A DNA stretch of 64,000 nt. Origin: Phycisphaeraceae bacterium (GTDB lineage: Bacteria; Planctomycetota; Phycisphaerae; Phycisphaerales; Phycisphaeraceae). Shown here piece after piece: positions 37,396-46,310 of the stretch; position 1 is the stretch's first letter, and every line of letters starts with the position of its first letter. The stretch covers positions 434,001 to 498,000 of the forward strand of contig JADZCR010000001.1 in the NCBI GenBank assembly GCA_020851465.1. Direction: 5' to 3'. The notes below the pieces were generated by a model that saw nothing but the letters and a program-made list of their open reading frames with translations, did no database searches and was not told where the DNA came from. The position numbers and the translations under genes were made by a program.

Positions 37396-38376
37396 ATGGC
37401 GACATTCCAAAACCATCGCTGGCAAAAAGATCCTCGCAATCCCATTTTCCCCATCGGCGGCGGCCCGTTTGACGAAACGAGCTGTATGAATCCTTTCATT
37501 GTCAGACGTGGCGATGAATACCTACTTTTCTATGCTGGTGGAAACAAAAACGGGGGGCGAAAAATCTGCTTGGCCATCGCTCCTGTCAGTGATATCACTC
37601 GATGGAAGCGGTTAGGGCCATTGTTTGATAACGGACAGCCCGGAGCTTTCGACTCGGTATGGTGCGTTTTGCCGTGCGTGCACAAGTTCGGAGATAAGTG
37701 GCATCTCTACTACACGGGTAGAGATGATCAAAAAGGACTTGGTTTACAGTGCTTCTGGGGTATGGGACTGGCAACCAGCGATGATCTGATCCACTGGACC
37801 CGTTACTCGACGGATCCGGTGCTGCGGGGGGATGATTTTCCGCAGTTTCCCACCAATAAAGCTATCGCAGGCGGGGGGCCAATCATCGAAGTCCAGGACA
37901 GCGCAGGTAAAAAACTCTACCGCATGTACTACACCCTGCCCACGGGTACACCCAGCCCGGACACACGTATTGATCAGGCCAAGTGGGCGGTCATCGCGCA
38001 TTCCTACGACGGTATCAAGTGGTTTGATAAGCGGATCATTCTTGGCCCTCGGTCTGAAGTGGAATACGAAAACGCCGCCGCTATTGCGGTCAACCCCTGG
38101 AAGACTCGGACTCGCTGGCGCGGTATTTACGCAGCGATCGGCACACAATTCGGTGCCTATTCCATCTGCGAGGCAGTCAGTGAAGACGGCGTCGTCTGGG
38201 ATCGAGGTGAACCCGGCGAGAACCTGTCCCTTCCTCCATCAGGTGATGGATGGGAAAGCAAAATGACCGAGTATCCACACGTCGTCGAGGAAAACGGACG
38301 GCTGCGGCTGTTCTATTGCGGGAATGGTTATGGCTGTACGGGTATCGGCACCGCCACCGCTGAAAAACTGGATTAA
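37396..38376 (+). CDS. Five-bladed propeller glycosidase-like protein (GH43/GH32/GH130 type)
   Basis: A 326-residue protein without a signal peptide. Repeated propeller-blade motifs are visible: RRGDEYLLFYAGGNK, GDKWHLYYTGRDD, KKLYRMYYTLPTG and NGRLRLFYCGNGYG, each followed by 'SDDLIHWTR'-type strands. The early NPIFP and FDETSCMNPFIV segments resemble the start of GH43/GH32-type five-bladed propellers. It may act on a plant or algal oligosaccharide in the cytoplasm. Catalytic carboxylates cannot be assigned safely without an alignment, and a GH130-type phosphorylase or inactive family member is possible. Confidence 0.72.
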   Translation: MATFQNHRWQKDPRNPIFPIGGGPFDETSCMNPFIVRRGDEYLLFYAGGNKNGGRKICLAIAPVSDITRWKRLGPLFDNGQPGAFDSVWCVLPCVHKFGDKWHLYYTGRDDQKGLGLQCFWGMGLATSDDLIHWTRYSTDPVLRGDDFPQFPTNKAIAGGGPIIEVQDSAGKKLYRMYYTLPTGTPSPDTRIDQAKWAVIAHSYDGIKWFDKRIILGPRSEVEYENAAAIAVNPWKTRTRWRGIYAAIGTQFGAYSICEAVSEDGVVWDRGEPGENLSLPPSGDGWESKMTEYPHVVEENGRLRLFYCGNGYGCTGIGTATAEKLD

Positions 38377-38457
38377 ATTTCATGGTGTGAGTTGCCAGCC
38401 GGAAATGTGCAAGCTGTCTGTAACGCAACCTCGGCTGCGCGGTATTACACTGCTCGC

Positions 38458-39513
38458 ATGCCTCTGAATGTTTCCATCATCGGTGACGGCTCGATGGGTC
38501 TGGTTTGCGGGCTGCTTCTTGAGAGCCGTGGAAATCATGTGACGATTTGGGGAGCATTCCCCGATCACGTAGCGGCGCTCATTCAGACCCGTGAAAGTCG
38601 TCGACGACTGCCGGGGCACCGTCTGCCTGAGGCGATCCGGCTGACCAGTGATGACCGTGCCGCCTTCCGTGATGCAGATTTAATTGTCTCGGCTGTACCA
38701 ACCCAATACATGCGGGAAGTCTGGTCGCGACTGGCAACCTATGCGCCTTCCCGCGTACCGGTTGTATCGGTGTCGAAGGGTATCGAGAACGTAACGCTGT
38801 TGCGGCCGACGCAGATCATTGCTGATGTGTTACAAACGACAAGCGGTGTCGGCAGACATGACACTCGGGCGGATCATCCGGATAAACCAGCGAGACCGCT
38901 CGCTGCGTTATCGGGGCCATCGGTTGCCGACGAGTTGGCACGTTGTCTGCCTGCGACGGTATGTGCCGCCAGCGATGACGAGGATTTCGCTCGTCTGCTT
39001 CAGCGGACGTTTACGACGCATTGGTTTCGTGTGTACACAAATCATGATCTGCTGGGCGTTGAGCTTGCAGGGGCTACCAAGAACGTAATCGCATTGGCGG
39101 CAGGTATCCTTGACGGTCTCCAGGCGGGGAATAACGCCAAGAGTGCCTTGCTATCGCGTGGTCTGGCGGAAATTACGCGGCTGGGTGCCGCAATGGGTGC
39201 ATCAGCTGAGACGTTCATGGGGCTTGCGGGAGTTGGTGATCTGGCGACAACTTGTTTCTCGCCGACCGGTCGCAACCGTACCTGCGGCGAGCAACTAGGC
39301 AAAGGGAAAAAACTCGAGGATGTTCTCGCGGCCATGGCGGGTGTGGTCGAGGGTGTGCCGACGACTAAATCAGTCGTTGCTCTTGCCCAGAAGTACCGCG
39401 TGGAAATGCCGATCACACAGGCCGTGCATCAGGTATTGTTTGAAGGCCTTGATCCGATCGAAGCCATCAGTCGTTTAATGGCACGGGAGCTTAAACCGGA
39501 ACGTGTGAGCTAA
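38458..39513 (+). CDS. gpsA: NAD(P)H-dependent glycerol-3-phosphate dehydrogenase
   Basis: About 351 residues from the ATG at 38458; the frame opens earlier at a TTG (38392) but family homology begins at MPLNVSIIGDGSMG. It carries the N-terminal G-x-G-x2-G loop, VSKGIE, ALSGPSVADELA, the catalytic-lysine region ELAGATKNVIALAAG and NAKSALLSRGLAEI, with GLAGVGDLATTC and SPTGRNRTCG. GpsA reduces dihydroxyacetone phosphate to sn-glycerol-3-phosphate, the backbone of membrane phospholipids. It follows the glycosidase-like gene by 81 bp on the same strand, probably without functional linkage. Confidence 0.95.
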   Translation: MPLNVSIIGDGSMGLVCGLLLESRGNHVTIWGAFPDHVAALIQTRESRRRLPGHRLPEAIRLTSDDRAAFRDADLIVSAVPTQYMREVWSRLATYAPSRVPVVSVSKGIENVTLLRPTQIIADVLQTTSGVGRHDTRADHPDKPARPLAALSGPSVADELARCLPATVCAASDDEDFARLLQRTFTTHWFRVYTNHDLLGVELAGATKNVIALAAGILDGLQAGNNAKSALLSRGLAEITRLGAAMGASAETFMGLAGVGDLATTCFSPTGRNRTCGEQLGKGKKLEDVLAAMAGVVEGVPTTKSVVALAQKYRVEMPITQAVHQVLFEGLDPIEAISRLMARELKPERVS

Positions 39514-39762
39514 TTTCCAGCCGAATATTCCAGCGATTATTAGCTCAACAATTCTGTCCCCTTGCCGCGCACATCTGGTAACTGCTGCTCACAATACGCA
39601 CCCGATCATGTCACGTCGTATGTTGTACGGCTGTCGTCCGTTATTGCAGAGCTATTTCAAATGCACGGCTAATCAATACATCCAGTTCGACGTTACGAGA
39701 AGCGATGTTGGCGGATCCTAGAATGATGGTGTTCTGATTCTGCTGTGACAGGAGACGAAGCC

Positions 39763-42222
39763 GTGAATCGGTCGCGTCTTCCGAGTTTCGATCAACGAGA
39801 CGCATCAGGAGAGACGTTGCAAGCTAAAGGCGTGCATACGTCAGGTCGTCACTTTGCGCGGATGACATTGATCTGCGCGTGGATTGCCATTGTCATAGGA
39901 GCGGTGGCTTTATTGGGGTGGATGATCGACCTCCCAATACTTCAGGGCACAGTCGTGCGTGGCGTGGCGATGAGGCCCAATGCTGCTGTTGGAGTGATTC
40001 TCGCTGGCGTGGCATTACTACTTTTGCGGCCGGAGGACGCTAGTCGAGTACGGCTGTGGGCGGGGAGATTGATCGCTGGCGCCTTGGTGCTACTGGGACT
40101 TGCCGTCCTCAGTAAACATGCGGTCGGCTGGGGTATGGGGATCGATCAGTTTCTTTTTGCGGAAGAAACGAATTCTCTGACTGTTGCGGCCGGCGGTGTG
40201 GGGATCGTCTCAAGTCTCACATTCATCCTCTTCGCCATTGAGCTATTGGCGATCGCGGAGAGTTCACGATGGATGCATACCGTAGCGCAATATCTAGCCC
40301 TGGTTGGAGGGGCAGCATTATTGGTGCCGCTGGTCGGTTACGCATACGGCGTCCAGTTGTTTTACGGTGTGGCGAAGTTTACAGGTGTTGCCGCCAACAC
40401 CACCTGTGCACTCCTGGCGCTTCATATCGGCTTATTCTTCAGTCGGCGCGACACGGGGCCAGCAGCTGTAATCAGCTCAAGCTTTGCCGGTGGTGTGATG
40501 GCGCGGCAGTTTTTAATTCCTGCATTAGCGGGATCGCTGCTCATCGGATGGCTGTGTATCACTGGAATTCGCCGGGAGCACTTTGAGCCGGCATTTGGTA
40601 TCGCACTGATGCTCGTCTCGCTGCTGATCATCCACGGGTTACTGATTCGACGTACCGCGGCGGTGCTAAATTCCATCGACGAATCATTTCGGCGGGGAGA
40701 GCAACGGTATCGTTCTCTGGTCGAGGTTTCAGCGCAAATGGTCTGGACCATGGACCCGCAGGGTGGACATATCCAGGTCAGCGCGGGCAATTCTCCTACC
40801 CGCCCGGCTCCGACACGGCTCGAGGCGTTATATGACCAGGTCCACGTCGATGACCGTCGTCGTGTGGCGTTGGTCTGGCAGCACTCACTACGAACCGGCG
40901 AGACATATCGAGCTGAGTACCGCCTTCGTCAGCCTGACGGCCAATATCGCCACATGGCTGATACCGGTATTGCCGTTCGTGAGGCCGATGGTGTGATCCG
41001 GGAATGGATCGGCGTGACGACCGACATCACCGAACGCAAACAAGCGGAGGAATCATTGCGCGAGTTGAGCGAAACTCTGGAACGGCGCGTTCAGCAGCGC
41101 ACGGCGCAGCTTCGCGCACTGGCCTCGGAACTGACGCAAACAGAGGCCCGTGAACGCAGGCGTCTGGCACAAGTCCTGCACGACCATCTCCAGCAACTCC
41201 TTGTCGTGGCGAAAATGAGAATGGGCTTGCTGCGTCAACAAAAGCCTGATGCGGATCTGGCCGCGTCACTTCGTGAAGTAGAAGAGGTCATCACCGAATC
41301 AATTCAAGCCTCCCGCTCGCTCACGCTCGAACTTAGCCCGCCCATTCTTTACGACGGCGGCCTTGCGCCTGCGCTTGACTGGCTCGCCCGTCGGATGCTT
41401 GACCAGCATCGATTGGTGGTCGAAGTTGAAATTTCCCCCGAAGCTGAACCGCTAAGCGAAGCGGTCAAAACGCTTCTTTTTCAGGCGGTACGTGAATTAC
41501 TCTTTAATACAGTCAAACATGCGATGGTGAGCGAGGCCCGTGTGACCATGACGAGGGAAGGCTCTCGCATCATTATTCTTGTCGAAGATGCGGGAGCGGG
41601 CTTTGATCCAGGTTCGGTCGCATCCGGCGACACGCTGAGTGATCATTATGGGTTGTTCAGCATTCGTGAACGGCTCGCGCTCATGGGCGGCGATATGTCT
41701 ATCAGCAGCAGCCCCGGAAAAGGTACGCGGATCCAACTCTCTGCGCCGTTGTCGCTGCCCCAATCCATTAGTTCACAAGGAGCAACATTGGCCTCGATTG
41801 CGTCGCCGGTCGTAATGCCATCGGCTGCGCCGTCAACAAAAAATGTTATCCGCGTGCTCCTTGCGGATGACCACCGCATCCTGCGCGAAGGGATTGCCGG
41901 CCTGTTGCGCGGGCAACCTTTTATCGAAGTAGTCGGCCAGGCGGAAGATGGACAAATGGCTCTGGAAATGGCACGCGTGCTTCGACCGGATGTCGTGGTG
42001 ATGGATGTAACGATGCCTCGACTCAACGGCATTGAGTCAACTCGCGCGATCAAGCGAGAGATCCCGGGGGTTCAGATCATCGGATTATCAATGCACGAAA
42101 AGGAAGACATGGCCGCGGCAATGCGAGAGGCTGGCGCGATTGCATACCTTCCCAAAGAAGGACCGTCTGAGGCGCTGATCTCCGCAATCCGATCCTGCGG
42201 CAGGCTGTCACCGACGACGTGA
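39763..42222 (+). CDS. Hybrid sensor histidine kinase with C-terminal receiver domain
   Basis: About 819 residues. The GTG at 39763 is chosen because AGGAG stands 8 bases upstream; the frame also opens at GTG 39745. Eight or nine hydrophobic helices (about 35-290) form an uncharacterised membrane sensor. A PAS/PAC module follows (about 310-430, with FRRGEQRYRSLVEVSAQMVW and WIGVTTDITERKQ), then a HisKA_3 dimerisation domain with His near 473 (AQVLHDHLQQ), an HATPase domain (VEDAGAGFD, GLFSIRERLALMGG), and a receiver with phospho-Asp near 747 (VVVMDVTMPRLNG). The NarL-type kinase normally pairs with a receiver carrying an HTH. Here the receiver ends without one, so signal output must pass to another protein. 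Confidence 0.9.
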   Translation: MNRSRLPSFDQRDASGETLQAKGVHTSGRHFARMTLICAWIAIVIGAVALLGWMIDLPILQGTVVRGVAMRPNAAVGVILAGVALLLLRPEDASRVRLWAGRLIAGALVLLGLAVLSKHAVGWGMGIDQFLFAEETNSLTVAAGGVGIVSSLTFILFAIELLAIAESSRWMHTVAQYLALVGGAALLVPLVGYAYGVQLFYGVAKFTGVAANTTCALLALHIGLFFSRRDTGPAAVISSSFAGGVMARQFLIPALAGSLLIGWLCITGIRREHFEPAFGIALMLVSLLIIHGLLIRRTAAVLNSIDESFRRGEQRYRSLVEVSAQMVWTMDPQGGHIQVSAGNSPTRPAPTRLEALYDQVHVDDRRRVALVWQHSLRTGETYRAEYRLRQPDGQYRHMADTGIAVREADGVIREWIGVTTDITERKQAEESLRELSETLERRVQQRTAQLRALASELTQTEARERRRLAQVLHDHLQQLLVVAKMRMGLLRQQKPDADLAASLREVEEVITESIQASRSLTLELSPPILYDGGLAPALDWLARRMLDQHRLVVEVEISPEAEPLSEAVKTLLFQAVRELLFNTVKHAMVSEARVTMTREGSRIIILVEDAGAGFDPGSVASGDTLSDHYGLFSIRERLALMGGDMSISSSPGKGTRIQLSAPLSLPQSISSQGATLASIASPVVMPSAAPSTKNVIRVLLADDHRILREGIAGLLRGQPFIEVVGQAEDGQMALEMARVLRPDVVVMDVTMPRLNGIESTRAIKREIPGVQIIGLSMHEKEDMAAAMREAGAIAYLPKEGPSEALISAIRSCGRLSPTT

Positions 42223-42261
42223 CTATTGGTAAGGGATGAGTGAAATCACAGTCATCAGCAT

Positions 42262-43731
42262 TTATCCAACCGCGATTACATGCAGCGTGTAGCTTTGCTG
42301 TGTAGTCTCTTCCGCGTCGTCATATGCTTCGATCGTTATGGGATAGCCGCCTGGTACGTCGCAGGAGCCGCTCACCCGGCCTGTTTTTTCATCCATCGAC
42401 AGCCATGAAGGCGAGTTCACCAGTCGGTAGCGCACCGGACTGGAGCTATGGTTGAAATCCGCATGAGCGTCGTAGCGATATCGCGCCCCAATAAACTCTT
42501 CAACCGACGGTTGAGTCGTAAAACAAAGTCCCTTGATCTCAAGGGTCCATACATCATTCTTGAGCGGCCATGCATTACCAGCAATCACATAGAGCTTGTC
42601 GTTGAGTACCAGTGGAGAAAACTCGTGGCGCGGTTCCCAAACGTCCTCTGTCTGGAGTTGATTCCACTGCTTTCCGTCGCGCGAATACCACACGTCATTG
42701 AAATTGATCGAGTCGGGCTGTCCACGGTAACCACCCATCAGCCAGAGCCGATCTGCGTAAACAGCACACTCGCTCCAGATGCGTACTGGCCAAGGCGCAT
42801 CATCCGTCACCCGGGTCCAATTCTTACCGTCGTCGGAGCACCACACATCGTTGTATGCTCGAAACGGTTGGTAAGCGACGATCCCGCCTCCGATCACCCA
42901 AAGTTTATCCTGAAACACCACGAGATTGCCGAAAAGCTGACGCGGCGACCACGGAGCCTTGGTGCATTCGATCGTCCATTCACGACCATCGATCGATGAC
43001 CACACATCGTTGTACACATTGCCGTTTCCCGAACCACCAGCTACCCACATACGACCCTTAAACACCGCACTACCGGCTGCGTACCTGCCCTTCCATGGAA
43101 CATTATCGCTGACGAGTGTCCAGTCTTTGCCGTTGGGTGAGGAATAGAACCCGCCGCTGGCTCCTGAGATCCACATTTTGCCCGCATGCGAAAAACGTAC
43201 AGGGATGTTGATTCCCTTTGGGTCGGGCAAATCGCCGGAATATTCCCACGTTTTGCCGTCCGCACTGCTCCAGATATCGCTGACCAGTTCAGGCGTATAG
43301 CCGCCGAGAATCCATAGACGGTTGTTAAAGACAAGCTCTCCTTCAGAGTCGCGAATTTTGAAAGGAGCTTCATTGAGAATTCTGTCCCAGTTCAGGAGGG
43401 TGTAGGCACGGATGATTTTGAGCCGGGCAAGAAAGCGTGTCTGTCCGTCGGCTGCGGTAACCTCAAGCTGAAAATCGTTAAACCCTGAGTGGAGTGAATA
43501 CTCGCGCGTCGCCTGACCTTGGACGATGGGTTCGCCGTTGAGCTTGATCGTCGCGCGGGGATCGCGAGCGGTGGCCGTAATGCTCGCCATTTTGATACCG
43601 CTGGCGACCTTGACGACGAAGCTGGCGCGGTTTTCATAAATACTGGGGAAAATCGTCCCAACACTGGTTGTCAGCGTTGCGAGGTGGGCATCATTATCCG
43701 GATTGTTGGTAGCAGGAATTACCATTTGCAT
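42262..43731 (-). CDS. Kelch-type propeller protein with cadherin-like and Ig-like modules
   Basis: A 489-residue protein in three parts. Residues about 8-110 match the cadherin-like beta-sandwich (Cadherin-like_b) pattern: DAHLATLTTSVGTIFP, then ARDPRATIKLNG and NDFQLEVTAADG. Residues about 130-400 are five or more Kelch-like repeats (NNRLWILGGY, KGRMWVAGGSGNG, QDKLWVIGGG, ADRLWLMGGYRG, NDKLYVIAGNAW), each with a DVWSS-DGK-W strand. The last ~85 residues form an Ig/cadherin-type domain (SWLSMDEKTGRVSGSCDVPG). Such modules bind proteins or glycans outside cells, yet no signal peptide is visible at this start. It is convergent with the histidine kinase gene. The ATG lacks a ribosome site. Confidence 0.72.
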   Translation of the reverse strand: MQMVIPATNNPDNDAHLATLTTSVGTIFPSIYENRASFVVKVASGIKMASITATARDPRATIKLNGEPIVQGQATREYSLHSGFNDFQLEVTAADGQTRFLARLKIIRAYTLLNWDRILNEAPFKIRDSEGELVFNNRLWILGGYTPELVSDIWSSADGKTWEYSGDLPDPKGINIPVRFSHAGKMWISGASGGFYSSPNGKDWTLVSDNVPWKGRYAAGSAVFKGRMWVAGGSGNGNVYNDVWSSIDGREWTIECTKAPWSPRQLFGNLVVFQDKLWVIGGGIVAYQPFRAYNDVWCSDDGKNWTRVTDDAPWPVRIWSECAVYADRLWLMGGYRGQPDSINFNDVWYSRDGKQWNQLQTEDVWEPRHEFSPLVLNDKLYVIAGNAWPLKNDVWTLEIKGLCFTTQPSVEEFIGARYRYDAHADFNHSSSPVRYRLVNSPSWLSMDEKTGRVSGSCDVPGGYPITIEAYDDAEETTQQSYTLHVIAVG

Positions 43732-43879
43732 GTTGGAAGGATGATATCACGCTGGTAATGGAAGCCTTGTCCGGTGTTGGTAGCCGTCAACCCAGCCAAA
43801 GACACCGCGGGTAACGACCAGAAGACGTTGCGCTACACCAACAAAAAGAGTTTATGACTGCACATGGTCTTGCAATGTG

Positions 43880-43906
43880 TTGAGATACAAATCAGCGTGG
43901 TATGAT
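43880..43906 (+). promoter_or_regulatory. Candidate promoter of the PhyH gene
   Basis: TTGAGA (43880-43885) and TATGAT (43901-43906) with 15 bases between; -10 matches five of six positions. The spacing is short. It lies 58 bp upstream of the ATG at 43964, which has a strong GGAGG site. Confidence 0.35.
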
Positions 43907-43963
43907 TCGGACTGTAATTTCTCATCTACGGTGATGTCTTTTCTGTGAAACGGGAGGACTCAG

Positions 43964-44722
43964 ATGGAATCGCTGGATGCGCTGCGGGATCTGTTTGACC
44001 GAGACGGATTTGTGATAGTACGCGGGCTTTTCCCTCCAGCAGAGATAGAAGAACTCAGGAGCCAGATCAGCCGTTATGTCCGCGAAGTGGTGCCGAAGTT
44101 GCCCAAGGAAGCGGCATTTTTTGATGACTACTCAAAGCCTGAAACGCTGCGCAAGATGCAGGCACTTGATCGCCGTGATCCATGGTTTGCCCAGTTCATG
44201 AATCGGGGTAAACACGTTCCCATGCTGGAGCACTTTTTACGAGATCAATTCAGCCCACAGGGGCTTGAGTGGTTCGACAAGCTGCCATTTGATCAAAATG
44301 CTACTCCAGCGCATCAGGACGGCTACTACTGGAACCGTAAACCGAATGTCGCCTGCTCACTGTGGATAGCACTTGATCCGGTGGACCGTGAAAACGGCTG
44401 CTTGTGGTATGCCCGCGGCTCACAAAAGCTGGGGATTCTTCCACACGAGGCAAGCGGGGTATTGGGGTTCAGTCAGGGATTGAAAGATTTCGATGTCAAA
44501 AAAGTGGATGCGGTGCCGGCCGAATTGTCACCGGGTGACGCGGTAGCTCATCATGCGTCCACGATTCACTGGACCGATGTGAATCGTACGCCGCGACATC
44601 GCCGCGCGATATCGACGTTTTGTTTTGGAGCATCGACCGTGCTCGATGAAGAAGGTCACGCTCGCTATGCAGCGAGCCTCAAAGCACAACTGGCTAAACG
44701 TGGTATCGCCTCCACCATGTGA
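43964..44722 (+). CDS. Phytanoyl-CoA dioxygenase (PhyH) family protein
   Basis: A 252-residue Fe(II)/2-oxoglutarate oxygenase. The metal triad is visible as His-x-Asp in PAHQDGYYWN and a distal His in HHASTIHWTDVN, with RHRRAIS supplying the 2-oxoglutarate Arg. The N-terminal DLFDRDGFVIVRGLFP segment is characteristic. GGAGG precedes the ATG by 6-7 bases. Bacterial PhyH proteins hydroxylate diverse small molecules and are very frequent in planctomycetes, where the substrates are mostly unknown. It is followed after 28 bp by a Gfo/Idh/MocA oxidoreductase on the same strand, suggesting a shared catabolic or modification pathway. Confidence 0.86.
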   Translation: MESLDALRDLFDRDGFVIVRGLFPPAEIEELRSQISRYVREVVPKLPKEAAFFDDYSKPETLRKMQALDRRDPWFAQFMNRGKHVPMLEHFLRDQFSPQGLEWFDKLPFDQNATPAHQDGYYWNRKPNVACSLWIALDPVDRENGCLWYARGSQKLGILPHEASGVLGFSQGLKDFDVKKVDAVPAELSPGDAVAHHASTIHWTDVNRTPRHRRAISTFCFGASTVLDEEGHARYAASLKAQLAKRGIASTM

Positions 44723-44750
44723 AAAATTACGTTATTTCAACGAGAGCACT

Positions 44751-45878
44751 ATGCCTGCCATCAGCCAGATCAATCTCGGTATCGTTGGTTCCGTCGGTCG
44801 CGGGGGATCATTCAAGCGATCTTGCGACGCGCTGGACGTCATCCGTATCGCCGCTGTTTGCGACACCAATCGCGAAGCGATCGAGCAGTCGCGGTCAGTG
44901 CTTGGCGCGGAAAAGAGCTTTACCGAATACGAGGAAATGCTTGACAAGGGAAACGTGGATGCGGTCATCATCGGGACACCGATGCCGCTTCATGTGCCGC
45001 AGGCACTGGCTGCAATCAAACGCGGCATTCATGTGATCAGTGAAGTGCCGGCCGGTGTGAGCATCGACGAGTGTCGTGAGCTTGTTGAAGCGTGTAATAA
45101 ATCCCAAGCCATTTACATGATGGCGGAGAATTACACATATACACAATCCAACCAGGTGATTACCGAGATGGTACGCCGAGGTGAGTTTGGCACGCCGTAC
45201 TACGCTGAGGGTGAATACATCCATGAGCTTAAGTGGCTCAATGAGATCACGAAATGGCGTCGCAAGTGGCAGACAGGGATCAACGGCCTGACGTACGGCA
45301 CGCACAGTCTGGGACCGGTGCTGATGTGGTTCTGGGCGCACGATAAGACGGATCGTGTCGCCAGCGTATGCTGCGTCGGCTCAGGACATCACTACAAAGA
45401 TCCCCGCGGAGACGAATACGAAAACGAAGACTCCTGCGTCATGCTTTGCAAGTTCAAAAACAACGGCTTGGCGAAGATTCGCGTGGATATGCTCAGTGAC
45501 CGACCGCACAACATGACGAATTACCACCTTCAGGGAACGGATGGCTGTTATGAGTCCGGGCGTGCCTGGGGTGAACGTAACCGTATCTGGCTGCGCAGCC
45601 GCACCCGAAACATTGACCAATGGCTGGACCTCGAAACACTTTCGAGTGATTTCATGCCCTCACACTGGGTGAAGTTTGAAGAATTGGCGAAAAAGGCAGG
45701 ACACGGCGGCGGAGACTTGATCGAGTTGATTGACTTTACCGACGCTATTCTCGGAAAACGACCGACGCCCATTGGTATCCACGAAACGATGGACATGACG
45801 CTGCCCGGACTGGTGAGTCAACTTTCAATTAAGAACGGCGGCGCATGGATGGACGTACCCGATTCGCGCGACTGGTGA
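44751..45878 (+). CDS. Gfo/Idh/MocA-family oxidoreductase
   Basis: About 375 residues from the ATG at 44751; the frame opens earlier inside the PhyH gene but the Rossmann fold begins at INLGIVGSVGRGG. It has DVIRIAAVCDTN, the IIGTPMPLHVPQALAAIKRGIHVISEVPAG segment in which EVP replaces the usual EKP, and a C-terminal alpha/beta domain with YGTHSLGPVLMW. The family oxidises or dehydrates sugars and inositols with NAD(P)H. The EVP variant lacks the usual catalytic lysine at that site, common in planctomycete paralogues. It probably forms a two-gene unit with the PhyH dioxygenase. Confidence 0.88.
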   Translation: MPAISQINLGIVGSVGRGGSFKRSCDALDVIRIAAVCDTNREAIEQSRSVLGAEKSFTEYEEMLDKGNVDAVIIGTPMPLHVPQALAAIKRGIHVISEVPAGVSIDECRELVEACNKSQAIYMMAENYTYTQSNQVITEMVRRGEFGTPYYAEGEYIHELKWLNEITKWRRKWQTGINGLTYGTHSLGPVLMWFWAHDKTDRVASVCCVGSGHHYKDPRGDEYENEDSCVMLCKFKNNGLAKIRVDMLSDRPHNMTNYHLQGTDGCYESGRAWGERNRIWLRSRTRNIDQWLDLETLSSDFMPSHWVKFEELAKKAGHGGGDLIELIDFTDAILGKRPTPIGIHETMDMTLPGLVSQLSIKNGGAWMDVPDSRDW

Positions 45879-45973
45879 TCGACTGTACGCTATTAAGCGG
45901 CTTTCAAGTACCGCAGCAGCCGGTTGCAACAGGATTGTTGTCTACACATCAGGCAATGATCGCTCGAATAAGA

Positions 45974-46255
45974 TCACTTCTTTCCGCTGCTCTGGTTGAT
46001 GATGTTGAGCAGAAATAGAAGCACGATCGCACCACCCAGCGCGATGAGAAATTCACCGATCGGACCCAGTGCCTTGAGTTGAAGCAGGCCGGCCAGGAAT
46101 CCGCCTAACAACGCTCCGAGCACACCGACGATGAGATTACCCAGCAGGCCAAAGCCGCTGCGTTTCATGATGAAGCCCGCTGCCCAACCGGCAGCCAGAC
46201 CAATCAACAGAAAGATAATGAGTTCACCGAGTCCCATGAGCGGATTATAGTCCAT
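45974..46255 (-). CDS. GlsB/YeaQ/YmgE-family stress response membrane protein
   Basis: A 93-residue protein with three hydrophobic helices rich in Gly, Ala and Leu: IIFLLIGLAAGWAAGFIM, a central GNLIVGVLGALLGGFLAGLL and a last GGAIVLLFLLNII. The AGxxAG and GxxGALLGG patterns fit the transglycosylase-associated/GlsB family, linked to general stress but without a proven activity. The true start may be the second Met (46237). It is convergent with the Gfo/Idh/MocA gene. Confidence 0.85.
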   Translation of the reverse strand: MDYNPLMGLGELIIFLLIGLAAGWAAGFIMKRSGFGLLGNLIVGVLGALLGGFLAGLLQLKALGPIGEFLIALGGAIVLLFLLNIINQSSGKK

Positions 46256-46310
46256 CCACGCACAGCTACGAGTTCAGCAAAAGGTGGCTCCCCCGGCGGC
46301 AATACTCGGA

